Below are positions 1 through 9,553 of a DNA stretch of 48,144 bases, piece after piece. The notes beneath the pieces were generated by a model, which saw nothing but the letters and a program-made list of their open reading frames with translations, had not been told where the DNA came from and did not search any database. Origin of the DNA: Mesobacillus subterraneus (GTDB lineage: Bacteria > Bacillota > Bacilli > Bacillales > Cytobacillaceae); the NCBI RefSeq assembly GCF_000934845.1, contig NZ_JXIQ01000184.1:1-48144 (forward strand), given 5' to 3'. Each line of letters begins with the position of its first letter. The stretch's first letter is position 1. Both the position numbers and the translations under genes were made by a program.

Positions 1-85
1 ACATTATAAAACGTCATTAACATCTCCCGAAGGTTAAAAAAATACAAATTAAAATTTTAATGAAAAATTTTTCATTATTGACCAT

Positions 86-111
86 AAAAAAACTCCACCA
101 TTTAGGCGGAG
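86..111 (-). terminator. Rho-independent terminator downstream of the uppP remnant
   Basis: On the minus strand a 7-bp stem (CTCCGCC with GGTGGAG, one G-T pair) and a 5-nt loop are followed by seven T residues. It lies 20 bp past the stop codon of the truncated uppP fragment, so it is probably that gene's original terminator, left behind when the 5' part was lost. Confidence 0.75.
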
Positions 112-130
112 TAGAAATATAAGAATTTAT

Positions 131-331
131 TTATCCTAAAATAATGACTGCAATTCCAACGACAAAACAATAAATTGAAAAGTAACCGAGTTTTCCCTTT
201 TGCATAACATTAATGAACCACTTTAATGAAAAATAGGAAGCAACTAAAGATGCAATAAAGGCTAGTGTATAGGGAAGAAAGAGCTCTCCCATTCTTGGAT
301 CGTGAATTAAATCGGAAAGCGACAATATCAT
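131..331 (-). pseudogene. uppP: C-terminal remnant of undecaprenyl-diphosphatase (UppP/BacA)
   Basis: The 66 residues match the last quarter of UppP, the membrane enzyme that dephosphorylates undecaprenyl diphosphate in wall lipid recycling. Two hydrophobic segments are visible (around FLPYTLAFIASLVASYF and YFSIYCFVVGIAVIILG) with the family-typical sequence KWFINVMQKGKLGYFSIYC between them. UppP is normally about 265-275 residues with its catalytic motifs in the N-terminal part, all absent here. The frame is closed by a TAG at 341-343, and no UppP-like sequence lies further upstream. I read it as a decayed fragment, not a short gene. A chance hydrophobic ORF is the alternative, but the spacing and terminal pattern fit UppP well. 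Confidence 0.65.
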
Positions 332-553
332 CCCTCTACACTAACAGGTATATAGAGAAAAAAGGAAAACTTAAGTGCTGTCTCACGTTTAGTTCCGAGG
401 CCCATAGAAGATACGATGGTTGCACCTGATTAATAAAGTTAGCAGAAATACAATAAAATCAACATAAGACGTTTGATAATGAGCGTTAATTCATAAATAA
501 GCGTTAATCCTTCCTGGATCAACGCAATCACCATTTAGCTATTTAGTTTGGCA

Positions 554-664
554 TTAATACTTACCTTCGTTAAGTTCACTAAGTACCTTATTTAGAAATT
601 CCCTGGCTACTTTTTTTGTTTTAAAACCTCCTCGTACTAAGTAATTGAGTATGTTTATAAAAAA
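554..664 (-). pseudogene. Fragment of a phage/ICE-type integrase arm-DNA-binding domain
   Basis: Translating the minus strand from 664 down to the TAA at 554-556 gives a 36-codon open segment. It contains YLVRGGFKTKKVAREFLNK, followed by VLSELNEGKY. The pattern GGFKTKKxAxxFLxxxxxELxxG is the hallmark of the N-terminal arm-binding domain of tyrosine integrases from phages and Tn916/ICEBs1-type elements. There is no start codon in frame, a stop lies just upstream (665-667), and the core-binding and catalytic domains are missing. It is therefore a relic. The rest of 332-746 holds no gene that I can recognise. Confidence 0.55.
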
Positions 665-708
665 TTATCCCCCCCTTCTCATAAAGCTTTTTATCTATGT
701 TTTTTTGA

Positions 709-733
709 AGCCGCCATAGTATGGTGGCTTCAT
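709..733. repeat. Inverted repeat downstream of malL
   Basis: A 9-bp stem (GAAGCCGCC with GGTGGCTTC, one G-T pair) around a 7-nt loop lies 14 bp past the end of the GH13 gene. On the minus strand it is followed by A residues, not T residues, so it is not a classical terminator for the operon. It could protect the 3' end of the mRNA. Confidence 0.5.
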
Positions 734-746
734 AGATAAACAATTA

Positions 747-2459
747 TCATTTCACATAGTATACAAGCGTTTCGAAGGCCCTTAAAGTGATAGAGGATTC
801 AGCTTTAACCTCTTTATAATTGTGAACAATTAATTTACCGGTAGTGATTACTGACAATATTTCGTTATTATCAATTACAATTTCGTCTCTACTAAAGTTA
901 CACAACACAACAACCTTTTCATTCTCACTTCTTCGCTCATATGCAAAAATCTTTGGATGATCCTCAAATAATAGATTGAAGTCACCGGTTGTGATGACAT
1001 CTAATTTCTTTCTAAGAGCGATTAAATGTTTATAATGATAAAAAATAGATTCTTTATCTTCTAAGGCTGCTTCTGCATTAATTTCTTTATAGCGTGGATT
1101 TACTTCAATCCATGGGGTTCCTTTCGTGAACCCGCTATGAACTTGTTCGCTCCACTGCATAGGAGTCCTGGCGTTGTCCCTTCCTTTTACATAAATTGAT
1201 TTCATGATATCTTCCGTCGGAACTCCAAGAGAATGTTTTTCTCTGAACATATTTAATGTCTCGACGTCTTGATATTGTTCGATCGATTCAAACTCCACAT
1301 TTGTCATCCCGATCTCTTCACCCTGATAAATATAAGGTGTCCCCTGCATCATGTGAAGGCAAGTCGCAAACATTTTGGCAGATTCCACTCGGTACTCTTG
1401 GTCATCACCAAACCGGGAAACAACCCTTGGCTGATCGTGGTTATTCCAATACAAGCTATTCCAACCTGTGCCATGTAATTCAGTCTGCCATTTTGTCAGA
1501 TTCTTCTTTAAATGAACCAGATTCAAAGGTTTGAGATCCCATTTTTCAGTAGGACCACTATCTAAACCCATGTGTTCAAAGGTGAAAATCATGTTAATTT
1601 CCTTATTTTGAGGCTTTGTGTACATGACCGCATCTGCGGTACTCGCTCCCGGCATCTCCCCAACAGTCAAAATATCGTATTGAGATAGAACTTTTTCATT
1701 CATCTCTCTCAAGTATTTATGAATCTTTGGTCCATTTACGAAGTATGGACCTCCATCCCCATATATAGCACCTTCTTTAACCTCCCCATCTGGAAGACTA
1801 GGGACCTTAGAAATAAAGTTAATGACGTCCATACGAAAACCGTCTATGCCTTTATCAAGCCAAAATTTCATCATGGTGTAAATTTCATTCCTTAGAGCTG
1901 GATTTTCCCAGTTCAAATCAGGCTGTTTTTTTGAAAAAAGATGCAGATAATATTCATTTGTGTTTTCGTCATAATTCCAGGCCGGCCCACTAAAAATCGA
2001 TCCCCAATTGTTCGGCTCTTTTCCGTTTCTTCCTGGCTTCCAAACATAATAGTCTCGATACGGATTATCCAGGCCTTTCTTCGATTCTACAAACCAGGAG
2101 TGTTCGTCAGAAGTATGATTCACTACTAAATCCATGATGATTTTCAATCCTCGCTGATGAGCAGCATCAAGAAGATGATCCAAATCCTCCATCGTTCCAA
2201 ATTCCTTCATGATTTGGTAATAATCCCTTATGTCATAACCGTTATCGTCATTTGGAGAGTCATAGATAGGACTTAGCCAGATCACATCCACGCCAAGCTC
2301 CTTTAAGTAATCTAACTTTTGGATAATCCCCTGCAAATCCCCAATACCATCCCCATTGGAATCATAAAAACTTCTAGGATAGATTTGATATACAATACTT
2401 TTTTTCCACCATTGTTGGTCATTCTTTACCTTTTCCACTACAGTATCTCGACTTTCCAT
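747..2459 (-). CDS. malL: GH13 oligo-1,6-glucosidase / alpha-glucosidase (MalL type)
   Basis: This 570-residue cytoplasmic enzyme has no signal peptide and is predicted to hydrolyse alpha-1,6 (and often alpha-1,4) bonds at the non-reducing end of short gluco-oligosaccharides. It opens with WWKKSIVYQIYPRSFYDSNGDG, the usual start of the GH13 oligo-1,6-glucosidase subfamily. The nucleophile is D211 in GFRMDVINF, the acid/base E268 in TVGEMPG and the third acid D342 in NNHDQPRVVSRFG. Length is normal for the family. It is the last gene of a seven-gene minus-strand operon. Its start overlaps the end of the upstream GH31 gene by 22 bp, which suggests coupled translation, and GGGAG and GGAG ribosome-site matches lie just upstream. 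In this setting it probably finishes the degradation to glucose. Exact bond preference cannot be read from sequence. Confidence 0.92.
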   Translation of the reverse strand: MESRDTVVEKVKNDQQWWKKSIVYQIYPRSFYDSNGDGIGDLQGIIQKLDYLKELGVDVIWLSPIYDSPNDDNGYDIRDYYQIMKEFGTMEDLDHLLDAAHQRGLKIIMDLVVNHTSDEHSWFVESKKGLDNPYRDYYVWKPGRNGKEPNNWGSIFSGPAWNYDENTNEYYLHLFSKKQPDLNWENPALRNEIYTMMKFWLDKGIDGFRMDVINFISKVPSLPDGEVKEGAIYGDGGPYFVNGPKIHKYLREMNEKVLSQYDILTVGEMPGASTADAVMYTKPQNKEINMIFTFEHMGLDSGPTEKWDLKPLNLVHLKKNLTKWQTELHGTGWNSLYWNNHDQPRVVSRFGDDQEYRVESAKMFATCLHMMQGTPYIYQGEEIGMTNVEFESIEQYQDVETLNMFREKHSLGVPTEDIMKSIYVKGRDNARTPMQWSEQVHSGFTKGTPWIEVNPRYKEINAEAALEDKESIFYHYKHLIALRKKLDVITTGDFNLLFEDHPKIFAYERRSENEKVVVLCNFSRDEIVIDNNEILSVITTGKLIVHNYKEVKAESSITLRAFETLVYYVK

Positions 2460-4777
2460 TTCTCCGGCTCCCTTACTTCAGATAAATTCTCAATCCTAAC
2501 GTCTCCCGAGTAGCCATAAACCTTCATCCCTTTTACTTGGCTTTTCCATTGCTTATCTCCGCTTATATTTACATTAACACCCAAATAACCGTCATTCATT
2601 TCAGTTTGGAAATCTGTGATGGAATAATGACCATCTTTATAGCCAAGGGAACTTCCATCATCTTCATACAAACTGAACTTCCCTTTATCACCAGCATAAA
2701 CTTCCATCTCAAGGATTTGATTTTCAGTTGTATTTTGAACATCTGATCCAATAGGAAGAATGGTTCCCTCTTTTATAAAGATTGGGAGCTTATCTAACGC
2801 TGCTTCTATTAGGACATACTTTCCACCTTGATAGGATTCTTTCGTCCAGTAATCATACCAAACTCCCCCAGGAAGATAGATGGACCGATGGGTCATGCCT
2901 GGTCGTAAAATAGGCGCGATCATGACATTGCTTCCCAAGAGGAACTGATCACTGATATTAAATGTAGTTTCATCCTCTGGATATTCCATCACAAGAGGAC
3001 GAACGATTGGGACTCCCGTTTGGGATGACTCATGGAAAAGGGAATAGAGATAAGGGAGCCACTTATATCTCAGCTTGATGTATTTTTTTACTATTTCAGT
3101 TGTTTCTTCACCAAAAACCCATGGCTCCTGTCGAATACTGTCCTGTACACTATGATTTCTGAAATAAGGCATGAAAGTTCCGACCTGTGTCCACCTAATC
3201 AACAATTCGGGTGTACAGTCAGAAGAGAAACCGCCAACATCTGCTCCAGTAAAAGCAACCCCTGACATGCCAAGATTCATGATCATCGGCAGTGACATTT
3301 CAAGATGCTCCCAGTGGCTTCGGTTATCTCCCGTCCAGACGGTGGCATATCTTTGAATACCAGCATAACCAGCACGGGTCAAAACGAAAGGACGTTTATC
3401 GGGAAGTATCTCCGAAAGTCCTTCGACAGTTGCTTTGCTCATGTAGAGTCCGTAGGTGTTGTGCATCTCCAAATGCGGTTTCAGTTCTCCATCCACATCA
3501 TGCATCACATCGAGATCCATGGTCTTACTTTCATTGAAGACAGACGGTTCGTTCATATCATTCCAAATTCCTTCAATGCCGAGATCGGTATAAAATTTAT
3601 GCAAACTTCCCCACCATTTCCTAGCATCAGAATTCATGAAGTCAGGAAAAGCACTCGTTCCAGGCCAGACATCCCCATGATAAATCTGCCCATCAAGATA
3701 CTTACAAAATAAGCCCTTCTTTACCCCTTCTGCGTACACAGGATACTGAACATCCTTTTTCACTCCTGGATCTACAATTGGCACAACCTTGATCCCGTTA
3801 TTTAATAATGTAGAGATCAGGTTATCAGGTTGCGGAAAATGATCCTTATCAAAGGTAAATACTCGATAATCCCTCATATAATGGATGTCGAAAAATATAC
3901 AATCCAATGGGATTCCTTCTTCTTTGAAACGATTAGCGACTGCCAGGACCTCTTCTTCTGATCGATAGCTATAGCGGGACTGGTGATATCCAATCGCCCA
4001 TTTGGGAGGCAGACTCATCTTTCCTGTCAACTCGGTGTAAAGGGTGGTGATTTCCTTTAAATCCCCACCAATAAAAAGGTAGAAGTCGCTTTGGCCACCA
4101 TTGGCACTCATCCTGAATTTATTTGAGTAGGTCTGGGTATCAAATTCTGTTTTAAATGTATTATCAAAGAAAAGTCCATAAGATCTCTGCTTGTTATGAA
4201 CAGCAAAATATGGGATGGATTGATACAACTCAACCGTGTCCTTATTGTGCGGTGCATAAACGTCCGTATTCCACATTGACAGTTTCGAACCTCTCTTATT
4301 GAGGAAGCCAGTTTTTTCCCCAAATCCATAAAAGACATCATCAGTCTCCATCAGTGCATCAAAAAAGACTTCTCCACTGTTTTTATAAAAAGCTGACGGA
4401 TTACCCGATTGGAAGATTGTTCTTTGGTTATTTGATATCTTTATTGTGAAAGGATCTTTGGTTACCTCAACTTTTACCGAATCACAGGTGATCATTAATT
4501 GGTCATTCGTTTCCTCAAACAATGCCTCATGAGGCACTTGCTTAAGTGACACAGCAATACTCGATGCCGACTCTACTTTTCCAAATGGATTTATTAAGAT
4601 CCTAGGAATCTTTTTTTCTACAAAATAAATCAAAAACTCACCATGCTCATTAGTGCCTGTTAGCATATAATCTTTCCACGAGAAGGACTTGACTGAACCA
4701 ACATGTAATTTAGGTTCGCTTTCGATTTTTTCCTGGGTTGGAAGGATAGCAAAACTAGTTGTATCTAACACATTCAT
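2438..4777 (-). CDS. GH31 alpha-glucosidase (first of two)
   Basis: About 779 residues, cytoplasmic. A beta-sandwich N-terminal region (about 1-240) precedes a GH31 barrel that begins near MSLPPKWAIGYHQSRYSY. The GH31 signature GIWNDMNEPS holds the nucleophile D407, and VWTGDNRSHWEHL holds the likely acid/base aspartate. C-terminal beta domains follow. It lies 12 bp after the larger GH31 gene and overlaps malL. By gene order it corresponds to the alpha-glucosidase of the Listeria cycloalternan locus (lmo0183 position). The ATG at 4777 lies only one base after GGAGG; the GTG two codons further in (4771) has a 7-nt spacing and may be the true start. The substrate is inferred from context: alpha-1,3 or alpha-1,6 linked gluco-oligosaccharides. 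Confidence 0.88.
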   Translation of the reverse strand: MNVLDTTSFAILPTQEKIESEPKLHVGSVKSFSWKDYMLTGTNEHGEFLIYFVEKKIPRILINPFGKVESASSIAVSLKQVPHEALFEETNDQLMITCDSVKVEVTKDPFTIKISNNQRTIFQSGNPSAFYKNSGEVFFDALMETDDVFYGFGEKTGFLNKRGSKLSMWNTDVYAPHNKDTVELYQSIPYFAVHNKQRSYGLFFDNTFKTEFDTQTYSNKFRMSANGGQSDFYLFIGGDLKEITTLYTELTGKMSLPPKWAIGYHQSRYSYRSEEEVLAVANRFKEEGIPLDCIFFDIHYMRDYRVFTFDKDHFPQPDNLISTLLNNGIKVVPIVDPGVKKDVQYPVYAEGVKKGLFCKYLDGQIYHGDVWPGTSAFPDFMNSDARKWWGSLHKFYTDLGIEGIWNDMNEPSVFNESKTMDLDVMHDVDGELKPHLEMHNTYGLYMSKATVEGLSEILPDKRPFVLTRAGYAGIQRYATVWTGDNRSHWEHLEMSLPMIMNLGMSGVAFTGADVGGFSSDCTPELLIRWTQVGTFMPYFRNHSVQDSIRQEPWVFGEETTEIVKKYIKLRYKWLPYLYSLFHESSQTGVPIVRPLVMEYPEDETTFNISDQFLLGSNVMIAPILRPGMTHRSIYLPGGVWYDYWTKESYQGGKYVLIEAALDKLPIFIKEGTILPIGSDVQNTTENQILEMEVYAGDKGKFSLYEDDGSSLGYKDGHYSITDFQTEMNDGYLGVNVNISGDKQWKSQVKGMKVYGYSGDVRIENLSEVREPEKWKVEIL

Positions 4778-4789
4778 ACCTCCATGTAC

Positions 4790-7700
4790 TCAAGCTTTTT
4801 TCTTTCCGTTTATAAAAACAGTTTTCCCTTCTGAGTTAGCTTCATCAGGAAGATAAACATCAAATTCTTCTGTTGGTCCACTTACTGAAATCTTCCACCT
4901 ATCCGATTCTTCTATGACGTCAACACCCCATTGATTATTCAGGTGGTCATTGATTCTTTCGGATAATCCATCCTTTAAATAAATCCTTAATAAAGGTCTG
5001 ACATAACTAGTAATATCATTGGAAACCCAAGAACCTAACTGAAGCGTTTGATCCACATTTGTTAAAATTACAGCCCCTTCTTTAACGTAAACAGGAATAT
5101 GGTCAAGTGGTGAATCAATCAATTCATAGGCAGGACCGATAATTCTTTTTCCGCTCCAGAAATCAAACCAAGTTCCTTCAGGGAAATAAACTTTTCTTGA
5201 AGTTGCACCTTCTTCTGTTACAGGAGCAACCAATAAAGAAGATCCAAAGTAATATTGGTCGAATACTCCTTCACCTCGTTGATCTTCGGGGTTCTCCATA
5301 AATAAGGAGCGCATTAATGGAATACCTGTTTCACTAGTTTTTCTTGCTTCGTTCCAAATGTAAGGGAGCAAGTTCATTCGGACATTGGCATAAAATCTAT
5401 ATCCCTCAATTGCAATTTTTTGATTGGTCCTCTCCGCAATATTCCATGGAGTGCGATCCTGATTAAACTCGCCTTTGCTTTCAGCGTGATACTGCATAAT
5501 TGGACAAAAGGCCGCCATAGCCGCAGATCGGACATACAATTCGGCAGTTGGAATATCACCATTGAATCCCGCTAAGTCCCAGCCCCAAAATGGAATTCCT
5601 GACATTCCGGAAGTGATACCTGCGGCCAAAGACCGCTTAAAAGCGTCAAAAGTCGATCTTTCATCCCCTGCCCAATGTGCTGGGAAGTTTTGAGCTCCCA
5701 TATATCCGGCTCGACTAAAGGTCATTGCATTTCCACATTTAAAGTCATTAGCGAATTGGTAGTACGCCTCTATATAATCATTTGGATACAAATTACGCAT
5801 TTCGTCGCCGGTTTTCCCATCAGCAAACAGTAATTCGTCTCCGAACACGAACTCCCCACCATCTGTTTTGAAGCCATCCACTCCAATTTCAAGTAAATAC
5901 TTCCGTTTTTTAAACCACCATTCTTTGGCTTCTTGATTGGAAAAGTCCATCAACAGACTTTCCTTAAACCAGCCTTCAGGCATCCTATATGGAGATTCGT
6001 CTTCCTTTTTGACAACATATCCATTTTCCAGCATATATTTTTCATCCGCATCTTTTTGCGGATGTGTTTGCCTGTTCAAGTATTTTTTTATCGGAATTTG
6101 CCATAGCAACACTTTCAACCCATTATCATGCAGGTATTCAAATAATCCCTTCGGATCCGGCCATCGTCCCCATTCAGGAAACTCCATTTCGTTGTAAGTA
6201 TGACTTTCTCCATTACCCTTCACCTCATATTGGGCATCATTGAACATGTAATAAGTGGCTTCATCACTCCACTGTTCGAGGACTAGAACAGTCGCTGGTA
6301 TCTGATATGCGTTTGTTTTCTCAACTTCTGAACGGGTTAAACTGTCCCTGTCCCAGTTATTGCTCGACATCCAGGGTCCAAACGCCCAAACAGGTGGTAA
6401 TACTGGTTTGCCAGTTTTCAAAGTGTAGGATTCAATCACTTCTTTTGGTTTTCCTAAGAATGCGGCAATCGAGGTGCTTTGTTCTTGTTCTGACATCCTT
6501 ATTTTTATAGACATGGCATCCTTCAATGAGTGAGCGATGTCAAAATGGGTGTACCTGTTGGTATTAACCACCAAGCCATATCCCAGTGAACTGATGTAAA
6601 AAGGAACAGGCATATAAGTCCTTGTACCTTGGTCTCGATACTGATTATAAACATAGCAATCTAGGACATTCCCGCGCTGTTCAACAGCGTTATATCTCTC
6701 ACCGAATCCATAAAAGCTTTCGTTCAACGGTGTATGCAAATTTAGCTTTAAGTCTCTGATAAACTTTTTTTCATCAGTCGTACATTCAATAAAAGAAAGG
6801 AAATCATGTGACTTTAAAAGTGTTTTGTTGGCATCTTTTATGCAAATAAAAAATGGATCTAACTGCAGGTCAACAGTAAATTCTTGGTTCATGGATCTAA
6901 GGATAAGAGCTTCACATTCTTCCTGAAGGGATTCTTGATTAATATTAGAACCAATATTGATATAAAAATGGTCTTCATTGAAGCCCAAATTGATCTGTAA
7001 CGAAAAACCATCCTCCTCTTTCGCTAACAAGACTACTTCACTCTCAGCCTTTTCAAATAAGCGGAATTCATTTAGTACCCGACGTTTTAGAGGTGTGATT
7101 GGAAATCGCTCTGATTGCACCTTAAGGCCCTCGCCTTTATAAGCAGAGAAATGATAACTGAATTCCTCCTGCTTGGTCAGAGCCTCTATAGTTCCAGTCC
7201 ATATGTACACTTTTTTATCATCAACATATTTCCTGGTTAACTCATTTGTCTTTACGATATCACCGCTTGCTGACTCTAGAGTTAATAAAACCGTATCTAC
7301 TTCTCCTTCAGGCCATACTTGGCATGCTACTGTTATTGGCTCTTCGGTGGTCGGATAATGTGGACTTCGTTCTGTAAGTTGCGGTTCGTAAATGTTATGA
7401 TTGCCAAAGGGCGTATGTACTATTTTGTACTCTTCTATTGAATCAACCTTATAGTGTTCTATCATTTCAATAATCACTTTTCCAAGCTCGGATTCCTCTG
7501 TCGACTCTTTTCCAATCAAGCTTTGTGCCAAATTTAAATAGGTATTCGCTTTTTCATAGTTGCCTTTTTCTAGAAAATATAATGACAAAAGCGCAGTTGC
7601 TGAAGAAGATTCTTTCTTACCTTCAATCGTTTTTAGTGCCCCTGTATTATTCACTAACTTCCTTTCGATTTGGCCAACTGCTTCTACCACAATTAAGTCC

Positions 7701-8194
7701 TCAGGAGAAAATAATCCATATGGCATAACTGCAGTAAGCATATCCAATGAAATTTGCCGTTCATTCACGGCATTGAGCAACATACCCCCAGAAAGTAGAG
7801 AGTCAAAGACAAAATCCCTGATTTCTGTGATTGTTTTTTGGAGTTCATATTGCTGGAGATTATTTTTAGATTGAATCAATGCCGCATATACCATTGCTAT
7901 GTTCGAAATATGAATATCTTTTTTGCCGTCTCCCCAGATACGTTCAAAAGGTTTTTTCCAGTTATCCTGGAGAAACGTTAAGTAAGGTTGAACATTAACT
8001 TCTTTCAAGTTCTCACTATTTGTCTCTTTTAAATAGTTTTGCACATTCCATAGCCAGGTAGCAATAAGGTGTAAACTGTCCTTATCAAGTTGAGGTTTAT
8101 GATTAAGAAGAATTCTTTCCGAGGATGGATAATCATTATTTAACTGGTATACATGAGCTTTAAGCAGCTTGCTGTACATTTCTTTTGAATCCAT
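4790..8194 (-). CDS. Large multidomain GH31 enzyme, candidate cycloalternan/isomaltosyl-oligosaccharide-degrading enzyme
   Basis: 1134 residues with no signal peptide. Three parts are visible. Residues about 1-245 are all-helical and contain ISLDMLTAVMPYGLFSPEDL and a later GNYEKAN segment, which resemble the C-terminal half of GH15 (glucoamylase-type) toroids. Residues about 275-370 look like an Ig-like beta module (ITVACQVWPEGEVDTVLLTL). The rest is a GH31 enzyme with nucleophile D778 in GFKTDGGEF and likely acid/base D844 in HWAGDERSTFDAF. Size and position (after the binding protein, before a smaller GH31 and a GH13) match Listeria Lmo0182, described as a cycloalternan-degrading enzyme. 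The start ATG has AGGGGAG about 7 nt upstream. GH31 is certain; the substrate is inferred from gene order. Confidence 0.87.
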   Translation of the reverse strand: MDSKEMYSKLLKAHVYQLNNDYPSSERILLNHKPQLDKDSLHLIATWLWNVQNYLKETNSENLKEVNVQPYLTFLQDNWKKPFERIWGDGKKDIHISNIAMVYAALIQSKNNLQQYELQKTITEIRDFVFDSLLSGGMLLNAVNERQISLDMLTAVMPYGLFSPEDLIVVEAVGQIERKLVNNTGALKTIEGKKESSSATALLSLYFLEKGNYEKANTYLNLAQSLIGKESTEESELGKVIIEMIEHYKVDSIEEYKIVHTPFGNHNIYEPQLTERSPHYPTTEEPITVACQVWPEGEVDTVLLTLESASGDIVKTNELTRKYVDDKKVYIWTGTIEALTKQEEFSYHFSAYKGEGLKVQSERFPITPLKRRVLNEFRLFEKAESEVVLLAKEEDGFSLQINLGFNEDHFYINIGSNINQESLQEECEALILRSMNQEFTVDLQLDPFFICIKDANKTLLKSHDFLSFIECTTDEKKFIRDLKLNLHTPLNESFYGFGERYNAVEQRGNVLDCYVYNQYRDQGTRTYMPVPFYISSLGYGLVVNTNRYTHFDIAHSLKDAMSIKIRMSEQEQSTSIAAFLGKPKEVIESYTLKTGKPVLPPVWAFGPWMSSNNWDRDSLTRSEVEKTNAYQIPATVLVLEQWSDEATYYMFNDAQYEVKGNGESHTYNEMEFPEWGRWPDPKGLFEYLHDNGLKVLLWQIPIKKYLNRQTHPQKDADEKYMLENGYVVKKEDESPYRMPEGWFKESLLMDFSNQEAKEWWFKKRKYLLEIGVDGFKTDGGEFVFGDELLFADGKTGDEMRNLYPNDYIEAYYQFANDFKCGNAMTFSRAGYMGAQNFPAHWAGDERSTFDAFKRSLAAGITSGMSGIPFWGWDLAGFNGDIPTAELYVRSAAMAAFCPIMQYHAESKGEFNQDRTPWNIAERTNQKIAIEGYRFYANVRMNLLPYIWNEARKTSETGIPLMRSLFMENPEDQRGEGVFDQYYFGSSLLVAPVTEEGATSRKVYFPEGTWFDFWSGKRIIGPAYELIDSPLDHIPVYVKEGAVILTNVDQTLQLGSWVSNDITSYVRPLLRIYLKDGLSERINDHLNNQWGVDVIEESDRWKISVSGPTEEFDVYLPDEANSEGKTVFINGKKKA

Positions 8195-8260
8195 GTGTCT
8201 CTCCCCTTATGTTAGAAGAGAAGGATAGGAGGATGCCCCAATATCCTTCTCCAGATTTGA

Positions 8261-9538
8261 TTACTTCAACTTCTCTAATTCTCCCTGCATTACTTTCAAT
8301 GCTTCTTCAGGGCTTTTTTTACCATTCACCACATTTTCTAGTTCCTTTGTGATCAGGTCACTCATTTTACTCCAATCTTCAATTACTGGAGGTAAAACAA
8401 GCGTATCCAGTGCTTCAAAAATAACTTCCCTGCTTTCTGGAGGAGTTTGTTCCAGATAAGGCTTTAAGATTTCTTCATTCGTGATTGCTGGAAGTTCCCA
8501 TGAACTTGCAATTCGAATTTCTGCGGCTTCGTCACTAGCGCTCATGAAGCGTGCAAATTTATAAGCAGCATTTTGAGCATCTGAGTCCTTTGAAACTGCT
8601 AATCCATTTGCGAAGAAGTGGTGTGCCTTTTGAGTATTACCTGCTTCAAGTGCAATATCCCATTTGAATGGTGCATCTTTAAAAGCGGATAGCATCCAGA
8701 TTCCAGTGTGCAGGATCCCGATTTGACCGTTCTTAAACAAATCTTCTGGTGACTGGCCAGATAAATCTCCTACGGAAGGAGTAACTTTATATTTGTTTAC
8801 CTTATCAACCATATATTGAAGAGCTTCTGCATTTTCAGGGCTATCGATGGTTACTTTTGATTTGTCTTCATTGAAGACAGATCCGCCATTTTGAGCAATC
8901 ACCTTATAAAATTCATGGAACTGAATCGGTGCATAAGTTCCCCAAACCTTTTCATCCTTGTTCGTGATTTTCTGAGCTGCTGCCAATTCATCTTCCCATG
9001 TCCATTCAGCAGTTGGATAATCAACTTCCGCTTTATCAAACAAGTCTTTATTGTAGAAAGTAACAACGTTTGAGAAGCTTTCCACCATTCCATATTGTTT
9101 TCCTTCGTATTGATAAGCTTTATATGCTTCTTGATTTAATTTAGATGGATCAAAGTCTTTATCTTCTTCAATGTATTTAGACAAGTCCGCTAACGCTCCC
9201 TTTGAAGCATAACTAACGAAGTTTTCATAGTTAAGTTCGAATGCATCCGGTGCTTTTCCTCCTGCAATCATGGTTTGCAGCTTTGTGAAATAATCATCAT
9301 AAGCAGCAATCTCATAATCTACTTTTACATTTGGATTTTGCTTTTCAAATGCACTGATCATATCCTGTAGGTCTTTTTCATGGTCAGTACCTGGTGAAAA
9401 GGTAAAGTAATTGATTGTTACCGTTTCATCTTGTTTGTTATCTCCAGAGCTTTTTTCCGAATCAGAACATCCTGCCAATACAGTAAAAGTAAGCATAAAT
9501 AGTAGTACGATAGCCGAAACAAGCTTTTTCTGTGTCAT
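8261..9538 (-). CDS. Sugar ABC transporter substrate-binding lipoprotein
   Basis: 425 residues. It has a lipoprotein signal peptide (KK, hydrophobic stretch, lipobox LAGC with Cys23), then a Ser/Asp/Lys-rich linker and a family-1 extracellular solute-binding fold. It is predicted to sit on the outer face of the membrane and hand an oligosaccharide to the two permeases encoded just upstream. In the syntenic Listeria locus the equivalent protein (Lmo0181) binds cycloalternan, so a cyclic or branched alpha-glucan is the favoured ligand here by inference. AAGGGGGA precedes the ATG. The 66-bp gap to the next gene has no strong hairpin. Confidence 0.9.
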   Translation of the reverse strand: MTQKKLVSAIVLLFMLTFTVLAGCSDSEKSSGDNKQDETVTINYFTFSPGTDHEKDLQDMISAFEKQNPNVKVDYEIAAYDDYFTKLQTMIAGGKAPDAFELNYENFVSYASKGALADLSKYIEEDKDFDPSKLNQEAYKAYQYEGKQYGMVESFSNVVTFYNKDLFDKAEVDYPTAEWTWEDELAAAQKITNKDEKVWGTYAPIQFHEFYKVIAQNGGSVFNEDKSKVTIDSPENAEALQYMVDKVNKYKVTPSVGDLSGQSPEDLFKNGQIGILHTGIWMLSAFKDAPFKWDIALEAGNTQKAHHFFANGLAVSKDSDAQNAAYKFARFMSASDEAAEIRIASSWELPAITNEEILKPYLEQTPPESREVIFEALDTLVLPPVIEDWSKMSDLITKELENVVNGKKSPEEALKVMQGELEKLK

Positions 9539-9553
9539 CTCAATTCCCCCTTA

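Noticed and set aside
468-530. Possible third phased array (GCGTTAAT at 483 and 501 with looser copies near 468 and 522)
   Set aside because: Only two clean copies, with irregular spacing of 15-20 bp; too weak to set beside the two clear arrays.
3032-3712. Plus-strand open frames opposite the GH31 genes
   Set aside because: They overlap strongly conserved GH31 coding sequence, have no ribosome sites and no recognisable protein features.
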